DNA of 64,000 nucleotides from positions 43,912-107,911 of the forward strand of contig JAHCAG010000011.1 in assembly GCA_019635015.1 (NCBI GenBank). The letters run 5' to 3'. Under the pieces are notes generated by a model that worked only from the letters and a program-made list of their open reading frames with translations, was not told the DNA's origin and did no database searches. Shown one piece after another: positions 1 to 9,800 of this stretch. Both the position numbers and the translations under genes were made by a program. The stretch is from Burkholderiales bacterium. Lineage in GTDB: Bacteria; Pseudomonadota; Gammaproteobacteria; Burkholderiales; SG8-41. The stretch's first letter is position 1; the number at the start of each line of letters is the position of its first letter.

Positions 1-206
1 CCGACGATGCGCCGACCGAGGGTAACCGGCGGCAATACATAGGCCGGCACCACGGCGACCAGGCCCAGCTCGTCGCAGGCGTCGGACAGCGTGCCGGTGA
101 GGTCGACCAGATGCTGGAAACCTTCGAGAATTTCGGGCGCGACGCGCGGCAGTTCCAGTATGCGAATGGCTTCGCGCGGCAGTTTGCCGAGGGTGGTTTT
201 GGGCAT
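1..206 (-). CDS. RraA-family protein, N-terminal part (cut by window edge)
   Basis: Only the first 68 codons are present; the gene runs off the left edge. The protein begins MPKTTLGKLPREAI and contains DLTGTLSDACDELGL followed by VTLGRRIVG. This matches the start of the RraA / HMG-aldolase-like fold (dimethylmenaquinone methyltransferase-related family), where a T-x-x-(L/V)-(S/C)-D-A helix precedes a G-R-(L/I)-V-G strand. Members include 4-hydroxy-4-methyl-2-oxoglutarate aldolases and the RNase E regulator RraA; the fragment cannot tell these apart. The start ATG is well supported by an AGGAGGAG Shine-Dalgarno at about 208-216. It is divergent from the FadL-like gene. Confidence 0.6.
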   Translation of the reverse strand, partial: MPKTTLGKLPREAIRILELPRVAPEILEGFQHLVDLTGTLSDACDELGLVAVVPAYVLPPVTLGRRIV

Positions 207-284
207 GGCTCCTCCTGTAAGCGACCGATGTTACGGGTCGCATGCGCGGGGCGTCAACGCGCATGGAGTGCCATAATATGGCGC

Positions 285-1574
285 ATGAAATCCCTGCTGC
301 CACCGCGCTTTTTTTTGCGCCAACTGCCTGCCTGCGTGCTGTTTGTTTGCAGTGCCGGCGCCCATGCGACCAACGGTCTCAACCTGATCGGTTATGGCGC
401 CGAATCCTCGCTGATGGGCGGTGCCGATGTCGCTGTTGCCCGCGACGCGGCGGCGCTGAACACCAATCCGGCCGGCATCGCGCGTTTTCGCGCGCCGGCA
501 CTGGATGTTTATGGTGCGGGCTCGTATGCGCTGAATGTTGGACACAGCGATGCCCTCGGCAACAATCTTGAGGTCGATGAGAAGCTGATCAGTGTCGCCG
601 GATTCGGTTACGCCATTCCCTTGCAGGGGCGTGACCTGGTGCTGGGCATCGGCGCCTTTGCCCAGGGCGGGGCCGGCGCGGTTTTTGAAAAGATGCGCAC
701 GCCGTTCGGCAATATCGATGAGCTGTCCTCGCAGTTCGGCGCGCTGAAATTCACCTCGGGGCTGGCCTGGCGCGCATCCGGATCAACCATGGTCGGCGCC
801 ACGCTGTCTTTGTTGTACGGCGGTTTGCGCCAGGATTTTTTTCCGGCGACTTCGGCGCTGACGCCCGGCGGCCCTTTTTTCGGCTCGGCCCTGGATCGCG
901 CAAACGGCTACGGCCTGGGCGCGAAATTCGGCGTGCTTCACCAGTTGTCGCCAGCGGTCACGGTCGGGGCGACCTACACCAGCAAGACACGGTTGCCCCT
1001 GCGCGACGGGCGGTTGCGTGTGAACATGACCGCCGCCGGACTTGGTCAGGTGACGTACTCCGATGTGAAGCTGGATGGCCTCGCGTTTCCGCAGCAGGCG
1101 GGCGCCGGTTTTGCATGGCAGGTCAGCGAGCGCCTGTTGTGGTCCACCAAGCTGGAATGGATCGACTGGTCGGGCGCGGTGAAAAATCTGACCCAGACGG
1201 CGTCAGGCCCGGACAACACGGCTGCGCCGGCGATACTGACGCAGACCCAATATCTCGGCTGGCGCGACCAGTGCGTGGTTGCCACCGGCATTGCCTACAC
1301 CCTCAGCCCGCGCACCACGCTGCGCGCCGGTTTCAACTACGGTCGCAGTCCGGTGCCGGTGGAGCGCAGCAGCCCGATCATCAATCCGATAGGCGAGAAG
1401 CATCTGACGCTGGGCGCCAGCCGAAAAATCAGCGGCGGGTATGAGCTGCATGGCGGGCTGGAATACCAGTTCCGCAATTCGGTGAGTTACAACAATCCCG
1501 CGCTGCCCTTCGGCCCTTCGACCTGGCGCGAGGAAAGCCTCGCGCTGCACGTGATGCTGGGCCGGCGCTGGTAA
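285..1574 (+). CDS. FadL/OmpP1-family outer membrane porin
   Basis: Predicted 429-residue outer membrane beta-barrel of the FadL/OmpP1/TodX type, which passes long-chain fatty acids or hydrophobic aromatics across the outer membrane. I chose the ATG at 285 because it opens a signal peptide (MKSLLPPRFFLRQ, hydrophobic core, cleavage near AHA-TNG). The mature protein then starts TNGLNLIGYGAESSLMGGAD and continues through DAAALNTNPAG, the family's typical N-terminal signature that forms the hatch. Length fits the family (about 420-450). The frame is open further upstream to 111, but that part has no signal-peptide character. A LuxR-type regulator follows convergently, two bases after its stop. 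Substrate is not determinable. Confidence 0.85.
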   Translation: MKSLLPPRFFLRQLPACVLFVCSAGAHATNGLNLIGYGAESSLMGGADVAVARDAAALNTNPAGIARFRAPALDVYGAGSYALNVGHSDALGNNLEVDEKLISVAGFGYAIPLQGRDLVLGIGAFAQGGAGAVFEKMRTPFGNIDELSSQFGALKFTSGLAWRASGSTMVGATLSLLYGGLRQDFFPATSALTPGGPFFGSALDRANGYGLGAKFGVLHQLSPAVTVGATYTSKTRLPLRDGRLRVNMTAAGLGQVTYSDVKLDGLAFPQQAGAGFAWQVSERLLWSTKLEWIDWSGAVKNLTQTASGPDNTAAPAILTQTQYLGWRDQCVVATGIAYTLSPRTTLRAGFNYGRSPVPVERSSPIINPIGEKHLTLGASRKISGGYELHGGLEYQFRNSVSYNNPALPFGPSTWREESLALHVMLGRRW

Positions 1575-1575
1575 A

Positions 1576-2544
1576 TCAGTCCAGCCGCGATACCAGGGTG
1601 GCGAGTTCACCGCGCGATCCGATGCCGAGTTTCCTGTAGACCGCGTCGAGATGATTGCGCACCGTTGCAGGCGCCAGTTCCAGCGTGGCGGCAATCTGCT
1701 TGTAGGTCTGGCCTTGGGCCGACAGGCGGGCGATTTCAAGCTGGCGTTTGCCGAGTGTATCGATCGCGGTCTTGGTGCGTGCCGACAGCCAGTACAGATC
1801 GCTGACGCGGTCAAAGGACAGCATGATGCGATCACCGGCATGACTGCCCCTGACTGCTCCCTGCATTTTTGTGCGCGCCGCTTCCGGCAGGCGTGGTGCA
1901 TTCCAGTCGGGCCATTCTCCGCGCAGCAGTTCGGCAAAGCCGTCACGCGCCGCGATCAGCACAAAATCGGCGTCGCACACGGCAAACCGGCGCTCGCTGT
2001 TGCTGTTGGCGATGCCGCCGGCATTGAGCTGCATCAGCCGCGATTGCTGGCAGCTTTCAATGAGGTGCGGCACCACTGACTGCGCCGCAACGCGTTCGTC
2101 CTCGGTGAAATGCGGCTGCTGCGCCGGACGGAACAGTGTCATGAAAGAAATCAGTCCGGTGCGCGGATCGACTATGCAGGTGGTCAGCGAATAGTCGAGG
2201 CCGAAACGCCGGACATGCTGCTCAAGCATTTCCGGGTCATTGGCGAGCACTTCGTGCCCCGCAGCGCGGATGGTGGTGCCCATGGCCTGCATCGCCATCG
2301 CGCCGACGGTGTCGCGATCCCTGAAACGCGCGTAGCTGGCCAGGCTTTCCGGCGGCAAGCGATGCAGGTGCACGCTGTAGATCTGCGCCATGCCGTTTTC
2401 GATGCCGGCTCGACCCCAGATGGCTGATTCAAACGCGAGTATCTGCCGCGTCTGTTTCAGCGCCCAGTCCTGAAACGCCGTGGCCGGGATGTCGCGGCTG
2501 CCGCGATACAGCGACAGGATCAGGCTGGTCAATGAGGGAATCAT
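1576..2544 (-). CDS. LuxR-family (GerE-type HTH) transcriptional regulator
   Basis: 322-residue regulator. The last 60 residues form a LuxR/GerE helix-turn-helix: LGKRQLEIARLSAQGQTYKQ, then IAATLELAPATVRNHLDAVY and RKLGIGSRGELATL. The preceding 250 residues look like a GAF/PAS-like sensory region but carry no motif I can name. The frame extends upstream only to a TTG at 2586, so the ATG at 2544 is preferred. No Shine-Dalgarno is visible; the start is preceded instead by an A-rich tract (2545-2576 on the plus strand). It is convergent with the FadL-like porin and divergent from the two-partner secretion operon, either of which it might regulate; this is inference from position only. Confidence 0.85.
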   Translation of the reverse strand: MIPSLTSLILSLYRGSRDIPATAFQDWALKQTRQILAFESAIWGRAGIENGMAQIYSVHLHRLPPESLASYARFRDRDTVGAMAMQAMGTTIRAAGHEVLANDPEMLEQHVRRFGLDYSLTTCIVDPRTGLISFMTLFRPAQQPHFTEDERVAAQSVVPHLIESCQQSRLMQLNAGGIANSNSERRFAVCDADFVLIAARDGFAELLRGEWPDWNAPRLPEAARTKMQGAVRGSHAGDRIMLSFDRVSDLYWLSARTKTAIDTLGKRQLEIARLSAQGQTYKQIAATLELAPATVRNHLDAVYRKLGIGSRGELATLVSRLD

Positions 2545-2576
2545 ATAAGTATTTGTTTTTAAATGAATTTTTATAT
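2545..2576. repeat. AT-rich patch, copy of TAAGTATTTG motif
   Basis: Contains TAAGTATTTGTTTTTAAA at 2546-2563, identical over 18 bases to 63770-63787 and over 16 bases to 6872-6887. It lies directly upstream of the LuxR-type start codon and may replace a Shine-Dalgarno there. Its composition contrasts sharply with the surrounding GC-rich DNA. Confidence 0.6.
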
Positions 2577-2724
2577 GGATTGGCAATCAGACGTCCAGGA
2601 CAAAATAGTTGAGGGCTGACGACCCTCGAAGAATAGGGCATTTGCATCATTTACATAAGCGGCGGCAACGATTCAACTTCAGTCGTCGAACGCATCTGAT
2701 TGATTCGGGGAGAAAAAAATAACA

Positions 2725-5700
2725 ATGACAGCGCGACGCAGGGGTGACGTGGCAGCATGCGGGAATCTCAGGCAACCGCGCTTGCGGCCGATGACGTTTG
2801 CCATCCTCCTGGCCTTCAGCGCGCCGGTCCTGGCCAATCCCACCGCACCGCAGGTTGCCGCCGGCTCCGCCAGTTTCCAGACCTCGGGCAACACGCTGAC
2901 CGTTACCAACGCGCCTGGCACTATCATCAACTGGCAATCCTTCTCGATCGGCGCGGGTGAGCTGACCCGTTTCCAGCAGCAGTCGGCGCTCAGCGCCGTG
3001 CTCAATCGCGTCACCGGTGCCTATCCGTCTAGCATCTTCGGTGCGCTGACCTCCAACGGCCGGGTGTTCCTGGTCAACCCCCACGGCATCGTTTTCGGGC
3101 AGGGTGCGGTGATCAACACTGCCGGTTTCATCGCCTCCACGCTCAACATCAGCGATGCCGATTTCCTCGCCGGACGGCTCAAGTTCGAGGGCGGCGGCCA
3201 TGGCGTGCTGAAGAATGCCGGTACGATCCAGGCCGGCGGCGACATCTTCCTGGTCGGCCCGCAGATCGAGAACAGCGGACTCATCCGCAGTGACAACGGC
3301 AGCGTGGTGCTCGCCGCCGGCCAGTCGTTGACCATCAGCAGCCCTGATGCCCACGGCGTGCAGTTCGCGCTGCAGGCGCCGACCGATGCCGCGCTCAACC
3401 TCGGCACGCTGGACGCGCGCAATGCCGCGGCGATGTTCGCCGGCACGCTGAGGCACTCCGGAGAAATCCGCGCTGCCAGCGCCAGCGTCGATGCTTCCGG
3501 TCGGGTGATCCTGGCTGCGCAAAAGGACGCGATAGTCGACGGCAATGCGGTGATCAACGCCGACAACAGTGTGGGGCGCGGCGGTGCGGTGCAGATCACC
3601 GGCGAACGCGTCGGACTGTTCGACAATGCCACCGTGACCGCGCGCGGTGCGGTGGGGGGTGGCGAGATCCTCGTCGGTGGCGATGTCCAGGGCGCGAATC
3701 CGTTGGTGCGCAATGCGGTGATGACCCATGTGACTTCCGGAGCGACGCTCGACGCCAGCGCCACCGCGGCGGGCGACGGCGGTCGCGTGGTTGTCTGGGC
3801 GGACGATACGGCGCGTGTTCACGGCCAGGTGTTGGCGCGCGGCGGACCGCAGGGCGGGGCGGGGGGCTTCATCGAGACCTCGGGCAAGCGCTTCCTCGAT
3901 GTCAGCGGCATTCGCGTATCGGCCTCGGGTGAAACCGCGGGCACTTGGCTGCTTGACCCCTACAACATTGAAATCGTCGCCGGCGGCGGTACGGTCAACA
4001 ACGGCGGGGCGCCGGCTTTTACACCGGGCGGCGACGATTCGCAGATCGGCGCCGATCTGATCACCGGTCAGCTCGACGCCGGCACCAGCGTGTCGATTTC
4101 CACCGGACTGGGCGGTTCGCCGGGCACGCAGGTCGGCGACATCACGGTCAGCAGCCCCATCATCAAGACCGCCAACAACGCCGCCAGCCTCACCCTCACG
4201 GCCAACAACAACATCAACGTCAACGCCAATATCACCCTGCCCAACGCCAGCGTGCCGGGTGAAACCGCCAGCGTGACGCTGAACGCCGGAGGCGACGTGG
4301 CTGTCAACAACGCCACGGTTCAGGCAGGCTCTGTTTTCGTCACTGCCGGCGGCGCCATCCAGCGCAGCGGCGCGCAGGCCAATGATTTTCTCTACGGGGG
4401 CACCGGCACGGGTGACGGCGCGCTGCACCTGACTGCCAACGGCGGCGCCATCGGCGCGGCCGGCAACGCGGTCCGCATGCAGAACAACCGTTATGCCGGC
4501 ACCAACGGTCGCGGCCCGCGTGCCACCACCACGCATGACAGCGGCGACATCCATCTGCGCTATACCGGGAATGGCGTCTACTTTGATGTGCCCAATGCCA
4601 TCCAGACCAACGCCGGCACGACCCAGACCGTGCGCCTGGAGCACACGGGCACCGGCACGGTCGCGTTTTACAGCGCCATGACCGGCAACGACGACTGGAT
4701 CATCGATTCAGCGGGGAGCTACGGTTTTGCCGGAACCACGCTGACTGCCAACAGCGTCAATGCCACCTTTGGCGGTTCGACCGGGCGCCTGGGCATTTAT
4801 CCCCTGATGCCGGCGTTCGATACTTCGTCCGCCAACGGCAACATCACGATCACCGCGAATGACATCGAGGGTACCGGTTGCGGCGGCTCGCAGGTCGGCG
4901 TGGGGGTGAAGCCCGGCACCGGGCTGGTGACTGCCACGGCAACTGCATCCCCCGGACCCTGCGGTGGATCCATCCAGTTGATGCACTTCGGCGGCGACCT
5001 GCTGACCAGCCGCTACACACTCAATTTTTCGAACGGAGCGGTCGCGGGCAACTACATGCGCCTCAAGGCCGCAGACGGCCACCTGATCGTCGACAGCACC
5101 GCCGGCTTCAATGCCAGCCTCAATGACAAGGACGTCCTGCTGCAGACGCTGGCTGCCGGGAAGGACATCGTCTTCCAGGGTGGTACCGTGCAAGGCGGGC
5201 GTGTGGAAGTGCGCGCGACCCGCAATATCGACAACCTCGCGCCGGGCACCAACGGTTTTGTCCAAACCAATGCCTTCGGCGGGCCTCACTGGAAACTCTA
5301 CGCGACCGGGGGCGGCATCGGTCTGACCAATCCGGTCGAGGGTACCGCTGAATGGGTCGGGGACTTGGTGAGCGGGGGCGTGGGTGCGCTGGGCGATATC
5401 AACGCCAGGTTCAATGCGGGTACTGGCACACCGGGCATCGCAACCATTTCAACCCATGCCGGCTCAGCCCAGAACATCAACATCACGACCGCCGCGAGCT
5501 TGGGCTTCGCGCCGGGCCAGCCCGGCTACGGCGGTTCGTTCAGCACGGCCAACGACCATTACACAATGAACGTGGGCGGCAGCATGGTTTTTACCATGTT
5601 CAATGATACCGCCACGGCCGCAAGTTTCGATCTGACCGTCGCGGGTAGCGCTGTGACCAACTCCTGTTGCGGCACCACTGGCCGCTGGATCTCGACGACC

Positions 5701-6825
5701 GGGGCGTTGTCGATCACCTCGGTTGGCGGTTCCATCGGCGAGTCGGTTCGTTATGCCAATTTACCTTCTTCAGGTGGCATGACACTGACCGCGCTCAACA
5801 ACATTTACGTCAATGCCGGCGCCAATCCGCTGTCGCTCTCCGGACTGACCACGGGCGCGGGTGCCGGCACGATCGGCCTGCAAACCACCGCCGCCAATGA
5901 CCTGACCTTCGGCGGCACGACGAACATCAACGATGCGCTGGTGCTCAGCATCGGCGGTAACATCATCTTCCCGGCCGCATCCAGCTTCACCACCAGCGGC
6001 GGCCTCGCGCTGAACAGTCCGACGCAGATTGCGGCGACCGCCTCGGTCAACGTTACCGGCGGCACCCTGTCCGGCACCGGCGCGATCAACAATGCCGGCA
6101 CGCTGACCAAGGCCAATGCCGGCACCAGCAGCTTCTCCGGCGGCTTCACCAATTCAGGCACGGTCAACGTCAACGCCGGCACGCTGGATCTTGCCGGCGG
6201 CTACACCGATGCCGGCGGCGCGCTGGTGATGGGGGGCGGTGACATCACCGCACCGGTCGCGGGACTCACGCTGAACACGGGCACGCTCGGCGGCAGCGGC
6301 ACGGTCACCGGCAACGTGATCCACAATGGCACACTCAACGTTGGCTCCTCGCCCGGCACGATGACCATTGCAGGTGATCTCACGCTGGGCGCAGGCAGCA
6401 CGCTGAACATCGAACTGGGTGGCACCACGCAGGGCGTCAACTACGACCTGCTGCAGGTCACCGGAGCGGCAACGCTCGACGGCACGCTCAATGTCAGCCT
6501 CTTCGGCGGCTTCACTGGCGCGGACGGCGACCTGTTCGACTTCATGACCTATGCCAGCCGCACCGGCGATTTCGCCACCATCAATTTTCCTGCTGGCACC
6601 AGCATGACCGCTACGCCAAATGCGGGTTTCTACCAGTTGCTGCTGAGTGTGCCGCCACCACCACCACCACTCGCGGCGGTTGATGCGCAGCCCTCGAACG
6701 AGATGCCGCTGAAACTCGCGGCGAACGATGTGCGCATCCTGCAGGACAGGTTCTTCGTCGATGTGCAACCCGCCAAAGACAGCGGTGACGAGGAACGGAA
6801 AGGCGCGGTGCTCGAATGCCGGTAA
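2725..6825 (+). CDS. TpsA-type exoprotein with filamentous haemagglutinin N-terminal domain
   Basis: 1366-residue secreted protein of a two-partner secretion system. Residues 1-37 are a signal peptide (ILLAFSAPVLA then NPTAPQV). Residues about 40-160 form the haemagglutination-activity/TPS domain recognised by the TpsB partner: NTLTVTNAPGTIINWQSFSI, RFQQQSALSAVLNRVTG and NPHGIVFGQGA. The rest is a low-complexity beta-helix rich in G, N, T and A, with repeats of the GGTLSGTGAINNAGTL kind, ending in an autotransporter-like SSPGTMTIAGDLTLGAGSTL block, a proline run (PPPPPPL) and a short charged tail ending in Cys-Arg. No C-terminal barrel is present, as expected for TPS. A GGGGAG box lies 11 bases before the ATG. 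It overlaps the next gene by 10 bases, suggesting an operon with the FecR-domain protein and TpsB. Cargo function is unknown. Confidence 0.85.
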   Translation: MTARRRGDVAACGNLRQPRLRPMTFAILLAFSAPVLANPTAPQVAAGSASFQTSGNTLTVTNAPGTIINWQSFSIGAGELTRFQQQSALSAVLNRVTGAYPSSIFGALTSNGRVFLVNPHGIVFGQGAVINTAGFIASTLNISDADFLAGRLKFEGGGHGVLKNAGTIQAGGDIFLVGPQIENSGLIRSDNGSVVLAAGQSLTISSPDAHGVQFALQAPTDAALNLGTLDARNAAAMFAGTLRHSGEIRAASASVDASGRVILAAQKDAIVDGNAVINADNSVGRGGAVQITGERVGLFDNATVTARGAVGGGEILVGGDVQGANPLVRNAVMTHVTSGATLDASATAAGDGGRVVVWADDTARVHGQVLARGGPQGGAGGFIETSGKRFLDVSGIRVSASGETAGTWLLDPYNIEIVAGGGTVNNGGAPAFTPGGDDSQIGADLITGQLDAGTSVSISTGLGGSPGTQVGDITVSSPIIKTANNAASLTLTANNNINVNANITLPNASVPGETASVTLNAGGDVAVNNATVQAGSVFVTAGGAIQRSGAQANDFLYGGTGTGDGALHLTANGGAIGAAGNAVRMQNNRYAGTNGRGPRATTTHDSGDIHLRYTGNGVYFDVPNAIQTNAGTTQTVRLEHTGTGTVAFYSAMTGNDDWIIDSAGSYGFAGTTLTANSVNATFGGSTGRLGIYPLMPAFDTSSANGNITITANDIEGTGCGGSQVGVGVKPGTGLVTATATASPGPCGGSIQLMHFGGDLLTSRYTLNFSNGAVAGNYMRLKAADGHLIVDSTAGFNASLNDKDVLLQTLAAGKDIVFQGGTVQGGRVEVRATRNIDNLAPGTNGFVQTNAFGGPHWKLYATGGGIGLTNPVEGTAEWVGDLVSGGVGALGDINARFNAGTGTPGIATISTHAGSAQNINITTAASLGFAPGQPGYGGSFSTANDHYTMNVGGSMVFTMFNDTATAASFDLTVAGSAVTNSCCGTTGRWISTTGALSITSVGGSIGESVRYANLPSSGGMTLTALNNIYVNAGANPLSLSGLTTGAGAGTIGLQTTAANDLTFGGTTNINDALVLSIGGNIIFPAASSFTTSGGLALNSPTQIAATASVNVTGGTLSGTGAINNAGTLTKANAGTSSFSGGFTNSGTVNVNAGTLDLAGGYTDAGGALVMGGGDITAPVAGLTLNTGTLGGSGTVTGNVIHNGTLNVGSSPGTMTIAGDLTLGAGSTLNIELGGTTQGVNYDLLQVTGAATLDGTLNVSLFGGFTGADGDLFDFMTYASRTGDFATINFPAGTSMTATPNAGFYQLLLSVPPPPPPLAAVDAQPSNEMPLKLAANDVRILQDRFFVDVQPAKDSGDEERKGAVLECR

Positions 6826-9800
6826 GCGTCTTGATGCCGTGGAGAAGGCCATCCCCCTCGGGGGAAATCAATAAGTATTTGTTTTTATTGTTATTTTTGT
6901 TTTTTGTGCTGTGGATGCCGGCCACAGCGCTGGCCCAAGCCGCAAAGGTCGTCGATGTGCACGGCACCAGCCTGGTCGAACGCGCGGGTGCCGCGCCGCG
7001 CATCCTCGGCGCGGGCGAGCCGCTCGATGCGCGCGACACCATCAGCGTGGCGCGTGATTCCTGGGCGATCCTCGAATTCAGCGACCAGACCCGTGTGACC
7101 CTGCGGCCCAACACCGTGTTCCGCCTCGACAGCTACAAGGCCGATGCGCCCGAAGCGATGTTGATGGGGCTGGTCCGGGGCGGGCTGCGCGTGGTGACCG
7201 GATTTTTCGGCAAGCGCAATCCGCAGGGTGTCAGGGTGCAGACCGCGGTCGCCACCATCGGTATCCGCGGCACCGAGTTCGATGCGCGGCTGTGCGGGGA
7301 CGATTGTCGCGAGGAGAACACGCAACGGGGGTATCGACTACTTCCTCCGGTTGTGGCTCGCGTTATCGAGATGAGAAATGTTGTTGCTGCCGGAGCCGCA
7401 CGGCGGCCCGATCGTTTTCTGGTTCCTGGTGCAGCCGTATACGAAGGGGATGCAATCGCCGCAGGCCCGTCAGGTTATGCCGTGCTTGCCTTCGTCGACG
7501 GTGCGCGCGTATCGATTGGTGCCAGGAGCGGGCTGCGAATTGAACATTTCCGGTTCGATGAGCCAGGTAACAAGGGTTACGCCAAGCTGGTTGTAATTGG
7601 CGGGAAAGTCGGAGTGCGTACGGGCCGGTTGGCGCAGCTCTCGCCAACGCATTTCCGGGTCTTGGCGCCAGTCGGAGAAATCCGGCCGCGAGGCACGGCA
7701 TTTCTCGTGCAATCGCCTCCGTTGCAGTTGCACACTCCAATAATTACCGAAGTCAATTCTACAGACCCAGCCAAGAGCGTGCCGGTATCCGCAGAGGTCC
7801 TCAACTTCCTGAGAGCGATGATTTCGCGGGTCAATTCTAATGCCGACTTCCAGGTTACGATGGCTGGAATTGCCAATCAGGCTGCGGCGAAGGCCGCGGA
7901 GACCGATCCCAATTCCGCAGAAGCGATCAAATCGCGGATGGATGCTAATGCGGAAACATTCGGACAGGCATTCGGAGGAGGGGGCGGCCGAGTCGAAAGT
8001 GAGGCAAACAGCTTCAACAACCTGTCCGCGGCGATTGCGGGTTCGACAAGCTCAAATCCTGGACAGGGAGCGGCGTCTAACGCTGTTACGCCTGAGCGGC
8101 AGACGGATGGCCCCGGAAAATACGATATCAATCTCGTAGGTCTTGGCGCGACCGCTACAGCGCAGGAACTGCTTACGGCGATGCTTTCCTGGCACGCTGC
8201 GTTCACCACTCATCCGGTGTACGGAAGTGAGTTCGCGGACTTGCCTTTGCCAAGTCTTGCGGACATCAGCGACGTGGCTCGGCTGGGGGCTGTTCTGCAA
8301 TCCTGGTTCAAGATGATCGACGCTCACGACGCGCTGGGTCGAGGCTTCGAGGAGATTGATGCGCGACCAATTGGCATGGGGAGCGGCCCTCCTGTTCTGG
8401 CGCCCGCAACTCCATCCGCGCCACCAGTCGAGGCCCCGGCCACGGCTACCCCGGAGAACGTTCAGCGGTTGGACATCGTCGATAGCCAAGTCATAGATGT
8501 CTTGCGCCGGCTGGAAGCTACGATCGAAGGCAATTCTGATACTCGAAGGGAGGCTTACTTTCCCACCGGGATAGGTCTCGATGGCAAGCCGACCTACGTG
8601 TATGTCGGGGTAATTGGTGAGCCGCCGATCGATTTGCCTTCTATTCCTGCGAACGCAACCAGCGCCGAGGTGCTTCGCATCCTGACGGAGTGGCACCAGC
8701 AGATCACCAGCCATGGAGTTTGGGGGGGGCAGCTGGCCGGAATGCGGGCGCCGACGGAGTCGGACGTTTCGGATCCGGCGCGTATGGGGGCGCTGCTGAG
8801 CCAATGGTTTACCCAACTCGACGGCTCTACGCTCGGCAACGGTCTCGAGAAATTCAGCACTGGGAGCCTGTTCGCTAATCCGCTAGCGTCCTCGCAACAG
8901 CTGCCGGCTGCTGAGCGTGCGCGGCCTCAAGTCGAAGCGCGGCACGTCGACTTGGAGGCAGGACCGGCCGCCCCGTCCAGCGGTACGCAGAGTTTGGATC
9001 AGATTGCGGAAGTGAGGCGGGGCGGGCCTCAAGCGTCGACGCCGGTCATCACGAGCGTGCAAGGCGCGCCGATGGCTGATGCAATCCTCGTTCTGCTGGA
9101 CGCCATGATATTGACTGCGACCAACAACGCAATGCGACATGATCAAGGGAACAGCATGGCGCGTTCAAAAGGGTTGACTGCCGACGATGTCGCGGCCCTC
9201 AGGCTTGCCTTCCGCCAGGGCGCAAGCACGCCCTCGGAGATTCTCGAGTTGATGCGAGGATGGCACGATGCGCTCACCCGGCATCCGAACTATGGTGGTC
9301 ATTTTGCAGAGTTGCCGTTCCCGACCAGCGCGGACCTTGCAGACCCCGGGAGGATGGCGGCCCTACTCCGTACCTGGTTTACATTACTTGACAGCCACCC
9401 CGTGCTCGGCGAGGGCTACGAGGAGATCAATGCATCGGTGATCGGACTGAATCCGTCCGGGACTCAGCAAGCGATGCAGTTCGAGAAGCCGGCCGGGGTG
9501 CCAGGCCAACCCGACAGTGGGCCTACATCGACGGACACCGGGATGGCGACCGCCGGGAACGTTTCGCGTCCCCTGTTCGATCCACGGGCGGTCGACCTGC
9601 TTCGCCGCCTTGAGTCGATTCTCGAGGAGAACTCGGATACTGCAGTCCGAGGAGCCAGCGGAGGCATCATTGCCGGTGCGTTGCCATTTTCCCTGCCGTC
9701 TATACCATTGGGGGCATCGCCGGAGGAGGCCTTGTCCATTCTCAGAGAATGGCGCTCCTCGATCCTGATGTGGCTCGCCGAACATCCGAACATGAACGTT

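Noticed and set aside
2545..2586. Longer LuxR-type protein starting at 2586
   Set aside because: That codon is TTG, and the extra 14 residues come from the AT-rich patch. The ATG at 2544 is simpler.
2647..4644. 665-codon open frame on the minus strand
   Set aside because: It is antisense to the N-terminal half of the TpsA gene, whose TPS domain is unmistakable.
6653..6672. CCA trinucleotide run as a phase-variation tract
   Set aside because: It is only five CCA units in frame, coding for a proline linker. Length changes would not shift the frame.
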